The notes under the pieces: generated by a model | Told to the model about the DNA's origin: nothing | The model's input: the letters and a program-made list of their open reading frames with translations, nothing else | Databases searched by the model: none | In this document: one piece after another, positions 59,340 to 64,000 of the stretch | Layout of the letters: each line of letters begins with the position of its first letter | How positions within the stretch are numbered: position 1 is the stretch's first letter | DNA from: Billgrantia azerbaijanica | GTDB taxonomy: Bacteria > Pseudomonadota > Gammaproteobacteria > Pseudomonadales > Halomonadaceae | Length of the DNA: 64,000 nucleotides | Direction: 5' to 3' | NCBI GenBank assembly: GCA_004551485.1 | Contig: SBLD01000001.1 | Location: 102,327 to 166,326 of the forward strand | Position numbers and translations under genes: made by a program

Positions 59340-61952
59340 ATGAAAAGCGCAGACATCAGACAGGCCTTTCTGAGTTACTTCGAGGAGCGCGGTCACACCG
59401 TTGTGCCGTCGAGCTCGCTCGTGCCGGGCAACGACCCGACGCTGCTGTTCACCAATGCCGGCATGGTGCCGTTCAAGGACGTCTTCCTGGGACGCGACCC
59501 GCGCCCCTACGTGCGGGCCGTGTCGTCGCAGCGCTGCGTGCGCGCCGGCGGCAAGCACAATGACCTGGACAACGTCGGCTATACCGCCCGGCACCACACC
59601 TTCTTCGAGATGCTCGGCAACTTCAGCTTCGGCGACTACTTCAAGCGTGACGCCATCCGCTTCGCCTGGAGCTTCCTCACCGAGACGCTGGGGCTGCCCA
59701 AGGAGCGGCTGTGGGTCACCGTGCACGTCAGCGACGACGAGGCGGAACGGATCTGGAAGGAGGAGATCGGCGTCGACCCGGCGCGCTTCTCCAAGCTCGA
59801 TGAGGACAACTTCTGGCAGATGGGCGATACCGGCCCCTGCGGGCCGAGCTCGGAGATCTTCTACGACCACGGTCCCGAGGTGTGGGGTGGCCCCCCCGGC
59901 AGTCCCGAGGAGGACGGCGACCGCTACATCGAGATCTGGAACCTGGTCTTCATGCAGTACGACCGGGATGCCTCCGGCGAGATGCACCCCCTGCCCAAGC
60001 CGTCCATCGACACCGGCATGGGCCTGGAGCGCATCGCCGCGGTAATGCAGGGCGTGCACTCCAACTACGAGATCGACCTGTTCCAGAGCCTGCTCGACTC
60101 GGCGGCGCGCCACACCGGCCATACCGACACCACCACGCCCTCGCTGCGGGTGATCGCCGACCATATCCGCTCCTGCGCCTTCCTGATCGCCGACGGCGTA
60201 CTGCCCTCCAACGAGGGGCGCGGCTACGTGCTGCGCCGGATCATCCGTCGTGCCATCCGCCACGGCCACAAGCTGGGCGCCAAGGGCTCCTTCTTCCACA
60301 AGCTGGTCGGTGCCCTGGACGTGGAGATGGGCGATGCCTTCCCCGAGCTGCGCGAGGCGCGCCACCAGATCGAGCGCGTGCTGCTCAAGGAGGAGGAGCA
60401 GTTCGCGCGCACCCTCGAGCATGGCATGGGCCTGCTCGAGGAGGCGCTGGAAGGGCTCGACGGCGAGGTGCTGCCCGGGGAGACGGTGTTCAAGCTCTAC
60501 GACACCTACGGCTTCCCCTATGACCTCACCGCCGACGTTTGCCGCGAGCGCGGCGTGACCCTCGACGAGGCCGGTTTCGAGCGTGAGCTCGAGGCGCAGC
60601 GCGAGCGCGCCCGCGCCGCCAGCCAGTTCGGCGCCGACTACGGCGCCGCGCTCGATCTCGAGGGCGAGACCGCCTTCACCGGCTACGACCGCCTGGAGGA
60701 CCGGGCCACCGTGACCGCCGTGATCGATACCGCGGGCAACGAGCTCGCAGGGCTGGCGGCCGAGCAGAAGGGCATCGTGGCGCTCGACCGTACCCCCTTC
60801 TACGCGGAGTCCGGCGGCCAGGTGGGGGACACCGGCTACCTGCACCTGGAGGGTGGCGGCCGCTTCCTGGTGACCGATACCCAGAAGCAGGGCGGCCACC
60901 ACCTGCACCACGGCGTGCTGCTCGAGGGCAAGCTGGCGGTGGGCGCCGAGGTGCGCCCCGAGGTCAATGCCGACCTGCGCGCCGCCACGGTGCGCAACCA
61001 CTCGGCCACCCACCTGCTGCACCAGGCGCTGCGCCTGGTGCTCGGTGAGCACGTGCAGCAGAAGGGCTCGCTGGTGACCCCCGAGCGGTTGCGCTTCGAC
61101 TTCAGCCACTTCGAGGCGCTGACCCCCGAGCAGCTCGCCGAGGTGGAGCGCCTGGTCAACGAGCAGGTGCTGGCCAACGCGCCGACCAAGATCGAGCAGA
61201 TGACCCTCGACGAGGCCAAGGCCAGGGGCGCGGCGGCGCTCTTCGAGGCCAAATACGCCGACAGCGTGCGCGTGCTGACCATCGGCGCCGATGACTTCTC
61301 CGTCGAGCTGTGCGGCGGCACCCACGTGGCGCGCAGCGGCGACATCGGCTGTTTCCATATCGTCAGCGAGGCCGGCATCGCCGCCGGGGTGCGCCGCATC
61401 GAGGCGATCACCGGCGAGGGGGCGTTGGCCTACTTCCGCGAGCAGGAGGCGCGGCTCGCGCGCATCGGCGAGCGGCTCAAGGCCAAGCCGGAGCAGGTCG
61501 AGGAGCGCGTCGCCTCGCTCGCCGAGCGCAACCGCAGCCTGGAGAAGGAGCTCGAGCGCCTCAAGGCCAAGCTGGCCAGTGCCGCGGGCAGCGACATGCT
61601 GGCCCAGGCCCGCGAGGTCGCCGGCATCAAGGTGCTCGCCACCCAGCTCGAGGGCGTCTCCGGCAAGGAGCTGCGCGGCGTGCTCGACCAGCTCAAGAAC
61701 AAGCTTGGTTCCGGCATCATCGTGCTCGGCGTGGGCGACGCGTCCGCCGGCAAGGTGAGCCTCATCGCCGGGGTCACCGACGACCTCACCGCCCGCGTCA
61801 AGGCCGGCGAGCTGGTCAACCACGTGGCCGCCCAGGTGGGCGGCAAGGGCGGCGGGCGCCCCGACATGGCGCAGGCCGGCGGCAGCGACGTCGCCGCCCT
61901 GCCGGCGGCGCTCGAGAGCGTGCCGGCCTGGCTCGAGGCCAAGCTCCAGTAA
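59340..61952 (+). CDS. alaS: Alanyl-tRNA synthetase
   Basis: 870-aa class II synthetase: catalytic core ([43 protein letters not shown]), editing domain with zinc ligands HSATHLLH and CGGTHV, and a C-terminal coiled coil plus DHHA1 domain ([14 protein letters not shown]). The ATG at 59340 is the family start. lysC and csrA follow, as in Pseudomonas. Confidence 0.98.
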   Translation: MKSADIRQAFLSYFEERGHTVVPSSSLVPGNDPTLLFTNAGMVPFKDVFLGRDPRPYVRAVSSQRCVRAGGKHNDLDNVGYTARHHTFFEMLGNFSFGDYFKRDAIRFAWSFLTETLGLPKERLWVTVHVSDDEAERIWKEEIGVDPARFSKLDEDNFWQMGDTGPCGPSSEIFYDHGPEVWGGPPGSPEEDGDRYIEIWNLVFMQYDRDASGEMHPLPKPSIDTGMGLERIAAVMQGVHSNYEIDLFQSLLDSAARHTGHTDTTTPSLRVIADHIRSCAFLIADGVLPSNEGRGYVLRRIIRRAIRHGHKLGAKGSFFHKLVGALDVEMGDAFPELREARHQIERVLLKEEEQFARTLEHGMGLLEEALEGLDGEVLPGETVFKLYDTYGFPYDLTADVCRERGVTLDEAGFERELEAQRERARAASQFGADYGAALDLEGETAFTGYDRLEDRATVTAVIDTAGNELAGLAAEQKGIVALDRTPFYAESGGQVGDTGYLHLEGGGRFLVTDTQKQGGHHLHHGVLLEGKLAVGAEVRPEVNADLRAATVRNHSATHLLHQALRLVLGEHVQQKGSLVTPERLRFDFSHFEALTPEQLAEVERLVNEQVLANAPTKIEQMTLDEAKARGAAALFEAKYADSVRVLTIGADDFSVELCGGTHVARSGDIGCFHIVSEAGIAAGVRRIEAITGEGALAYFREQEARLARIGERLKAKPEQVEERVASLAERNRSLEKELERLKAKLASAAGSDMLAQAREVAGIKVLATQLEGVSGKELRGVLDQLKNKLGSGIIVLGVGDASAGKVSLIAGVTDDLTARVKAGELVNHVAAQVGGKGGGRPDMAQAGGSDVAALPAALESVPAWLEAKLQ

Positions 61953-61961
61953 CCACGACCC

Positions 61962-61989
61962 AAGGCCGGGGCAGCGATGCCCCGGCCTT
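61962..61989 (+). terminator. Hairpin between alaS and lysC
   Basis: AAGGCCGGGGC (61962-61972) pairs with GCCCCGGCCTT (61979-61989), 6-nt loop. Followed by GCTGTGTT rather than a clean T-run. Confidence 0.6.
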
Positions 61990-62053
61990 GCTGTGTTGCA
62001 CGTCTTTCACTCATCCGAGCGCGATCCGCTCGACAAGCGAGGGAAAACCGCAG

Positions 62054-63304
62054 ATGGCACTATACGTTCAGAAATTCGGCGGCACCTCGGTGGGCTCCGT
62101 GGAGCGCATCAAGGCCGTGGCCGAGAAGGTCAAGGGCTTCCGCGACCAGGGCCACCAGGTGGTGGTCGTCGTCTCGGCGATGAGCGGCGAGACCAATCGC
62201 CTGATCGGCCTGGCCAACGAGATCAACGACGAGCCGACCCCGCGCGAGATGGACATGCTGGTCTCCACCGGCGAGCAGGTCACCATTTCGCTGCTGGCCC
62301 TGGCGCTGCACAAGCTCGGCGTGCCGGCCACCTCCTACACCGGCTCGCAGGTGGGCATCCTCACCGACAGCGCCCACACCAAGGCGCGCATCCAGCGCAT
62401 CGAGACCGAGGAGATGCGCCAGGACCTGGACGACGGCCAGGTCGTGGTCGTGGCCGGTTTCCAGGGCGTCGACGAGGAGGGCAACATCACCACCCTCGGC
62501 CGTGGCGGCTCCGACACCACGGGCGTGGCGCTGGCCGCGGCGCTGGGCGCCGACGAGTGCCAGATCTACACCGATGTCGACGGCGTCTACACCACCGACC
62601 CGCGGGTCTGTTCCAAGGCGCAGCGCCTCGACACCATCACCGTCGAGGAGATGCTGGAGCTGGCGAGCCTCGGCTCCAAGGTGCTGCAGATCCGTGCCGT
62701 CGAATTCGCCGGGAAATACAATGTGGCGCTGCGCGTGCTGTCCAGCTTCGAGGACGGCCCCGGCACCCTGATCGTTGCAGAATCCGACAAAGACGAGGAC
62801 TCCATGGAAGAACCGCTGATTTCAGGTATCGCCTTCACCGCCAACGAGGCGAAGTTCACCCTGCTCAACACCCCGGACGTACCGGGTGTGGCCTCGCGCA
62901 TCCTGGGGCCGATCGCCGATGCCAACATCGAAGTCGACATGATCGTGCAGAACGTGGCGCCGGCCGGCGACTACACCGACTTCACCTTCACCGTGGCCAA
63001 GGGCGACTACAAGAAGGCCCTCCGGATCCTCGAGGAGCAGGTGCTGCCCGAACTGGGCGAGGGCGAGGTCAAGGGCGACGACAACATCGCCAAGGTCTCG
63101 CTGGTGGGCGTGGGCATGCGCTCCCATGCCGGGGTCGCCTCCAAGATGTTCCGCGTGCTGGCCGAGGAGAACATCAACATCCGCATGGTCTCCACCTCCG
63201 AGATCAAGATCTCGGTGGTCGTCGACGAGAAGCACATGGAGCTGGCGGTCAAGGCGCTGCACAAGGCGTTCGGCCTGGACAAGAGCGACATCGAGAGCGA
63301 ATGA
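62054..63304 (+). CDS. lysC: Aspartate kinase
   Basis: Phosphorylates aspartate, the first step to Lys, Thr, Met and, in halophiles, ectoine. The 416-aa protein has the kinase domain ([44 protein letters not shown]) and two ACT regulatory domains. An in-frame ATG at 62803 (MEEPLISG) preceded by GAGGA could start a separate beta subunit. Confidence 0.96.
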   Translation: MALYVQKFGGTSVGSVERIKAVAEKVKGFRDQGHQVVVVVSAMSGETNRLIGLANEINDEPTPREMDMLVSTGEQVTISLLALALHKLGVPATSYTGSQVGILTDSAHTKARIQRIETEEMRQDLDDGQVVVVAGFQGVDEEGNITTLGRGGSDTTGVALAAALGADECQIYTDVDGVYTTDPRVCSKAQRLDTITVEEMLELASLGSKVLQIRAVEFAGKYNVALRVLSSFEDGPGTLIVAESDKDEDSMEEPLISGIAFTANEAKFTLLNTPDVPGVASRILGPIADANIEVDMIVQNVAPAGDYTDFTFTVAKGDYKKALRILEEQVLPELGEGEVKGDDNIAKVSLVGVGMRSHAGVASKMFRVLAEENINIRMVSTSEIKISVVVDEKHMELAVKALHKAFGLDKSDIESE

Positions 63305-63491
63305 GGGCGACCGGGAGCGTTGCTAGCTTCTACGCTTGTGAAGGAGGCCGCCGACGACGGCGTTGGGCGGCGTCCCTTGCAATGCACCCGTGGGGTGCCA
63401 TGGGGGCGCGTCCTTGGTGCCAGGCGATGTCCTGTCACATACTAGTGAATCACTGCGTCGTCCGGGTGGCGCGCATCCCGTTGCCAGTCGT

Positions 63492-63507
63492 CTGAGAAGG
63501 AGATCAG
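63492..63507 (+). promoter_or_regulatory. CsrA-binding hairpin over the csrA ribosome site
   Basis: CTGA-GAAGGAGA-TCAG places the Shine-Dalgarno GGA in the loop of a small hairpin, the form CsrA prefers. This suggests autoregulation of csrA translation. Confidence 0.55.
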
Positions 63508-63509
63508 TC

Positions 63510-63707
63510 ATGCTCATCCTGACCCGCCGTGTCGGAGAAACCCTGATGATCGGTGATGACATCACCGTGACCGTCCTGGGAGTCAAGGGCAATCAGGTCC
63601 GTATCGGCGTCAATGCCCCCAAGGATGTCGCCGTGCATCGCGAGGAGATCTACCAGCGCATCCAGCGTGAGAAAACCGACGAGGAGGATGGCGGTTCCAC
63701 GTCCTGA
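63510..63707 (+). CDS. csrA: Carbon storage regulator CsrA (RsmA)
   Basis: 65-aa RNA-binding dimer that blocks or activates translation by binding GGA hairpins. The sequence is nearly canonical ([34 protein letters not shown]), with the conserved Leu4 and Arg44 contacts. Strong AGAAGGAG ribosome site. The matching RsmZ-like RNA lies 10 kb upstream. Confidence 0.99.
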   Translation: MLILTRRVGETLMIGDDITVTVLGVKGNQVRIGVNAPKDVAVHREEIYQRIQREKTDEEDGGSTS

Positions 63708-63761
63708 TGGTACGGCCAAGCTCGTGGGTTGTGGAACGGGAAATCAAATTCCTGAATACGC

Positions 63762-63790
63762 TGGACAATGTGGCGCGGACCCGATAGGAT
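63762..63790 (+). promoter_or_regulatory. Promoter of the tRNA cluster
   Basis: TGGACA (63762-63767), 17-bp spacer, TAGGAT (63785-63790), followed by a GC-rich discriminator (ATGCGCC) typical of stringently controlled stable-RNA promoters. Confidence 0.65.
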
Positions 63791-63808
63791 ATGCGCCGTG
63801 TCGATGAG

Positions 63809-63901
63809 GGAGAGGTGGCCGAGTGGCTGAAGGCGCTCCCCTGCTAAGGGAGTATGGGGTTTATAGCCCCATCGAGGGTTCGAATCCCTCCCTCTCCGCC
63901 A
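63809..63901 (+). tRNA. tRNA-Ser (anticodon GCU)
   Basis: Acceptor GGAGAGG pairs with CCTCTCC (63891-63897), anticodon loop CTGCTAA (63841-63847, anticodon 63843-63845), long variable arm (ATGGGGTTTATAGCCCCAT), T-loop GGTTCGAATCC, discriminator G and encoded CCA. Confidence 0.98.
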
Positions 63902-63922
63902 TGTCGACGCAACGTGGAACGT

Positions 63923-63999
63923 GCGCCCGTAGCTCAGCTGGATAGAGTACCTGACTACGAATCAGGTGGTCGGAGGTTCGAATCCTCCCGGGCGCGCCA
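63923..63999 (+). tRNA. tRNA-Arg (anticodon ACG)
   Basis: Acceptor GCGCCCG pairs with CGGGCGC (63989-63995), D-loop AGCTCAGCTGGATAGAG, anticodon stem CCTGA/TCAGG with loop CTACGAA (anticodon 63957-63959), T-loop GTTCGAATC, encoded CCA. csrA-Ser-Arg is the same order as csrA-serV-argV in E. coli. Confidence 0.98.
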
Positions 64000-64000
64000 A

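Overview
This is a very GC-rich, densely coded chromosomal segment from a gammaproteobacterium. Gene order (ppx/rho/ubiD; rpmE-priA-argS-SPOR-hslVU; ubiE-ubiJ-ubiB-hisE-tatABC; mrcA/pilMNOPQ-aroK-aroB-gltBD; pyrG-kdsA-eno; fdxA-mutS-pncC-recA-recX-alaS-lysC-csrA-tRNA-Ser-tRNA-Arg) is close to Pseudomonas but with local losses and joins. Protein sequences and intergenic repeats fit a Halomonas-like member of the Halomonadaceae. This placement is inferred from synteny and sequence style; no search was run. No phage, transposase, CRISPR array or plasmid gene was found.

Layout. 1-4486 (+): 3' end of dnaE, accA, tilS. 4467-5987 (-): ppx. 6488-11187 (+): rho, then the overlapping operon ubiD-fre-folM, followed by a remnant of a second folM-like 3' end. 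11342-13648 (+): a 41-aa membrane peptide, two aromatic-rich leader peptides with an intrinsic terminator, a DAHP synthase gene and a DUF3087 gene. 13652-16953 (-): ppk1 and hemB. 17193-17855 (+): elbB. 17932-22851 (-): ubiE-ubiJ-ubiB-hisE-tatA-tatB-tatC. 22955-30551 (-): priA, argS, a SPOR protein, hslV, hslU and a DUF971 gene, with REP-like repeats. 30689-32451 (+): rpmE, maeB. 32527-35919 (-): mrcA and a DUF481 outer-membrane protein. 36181-42807 (+): pilMNOPQ-aroK-aroB. 43226-53356 (+): gltB, gltD, pyrG, kdsA, eno. About 53583-53753 (+): an RsmZ-like regulatory RNA. 53866-56922 (-): mutS and fdxA. 57047-63999 (+): pncC, recA, recX, alaS, lysC, csrA, tRNA-Ser and tRNA-Arg.

How the genes work together. 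Most are core housekeeping genes: replication and repair (dnaE, priA, mutS, recA/recX), fatty-acid entry (accA), translation (tilS, argS, alaS, rpmE, tRNAs), ubiquinone (ubiD, fre, ubiE/J/B), Tat export, polyphosphate turnover (ppk1, ppx), aromatic amino acids (DAHP synthase, aroK, aroB), nitrogen assimilation (gltBD) and type IV pili.

The most interesting content is regulatory. (1) The DAHP synthase gene is preceded by two consecutive leader ORFs rich in Tyr, Trp and Phe. A strong intrinsic terminator lies between them, and the second leader ends 5 nt before the enzyme start codon. (2) A 12-GGA-motif RNA with a GacA-type upstream site lies between eno and fdxA, and its target regulator csrA is encoded about 10 kb downstream. 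(3) Two families of dispersed intergenic repeats, a perfect 20-bp tandem duplication and a folM-tail remnant show how the intergenic regions have been remodelled.
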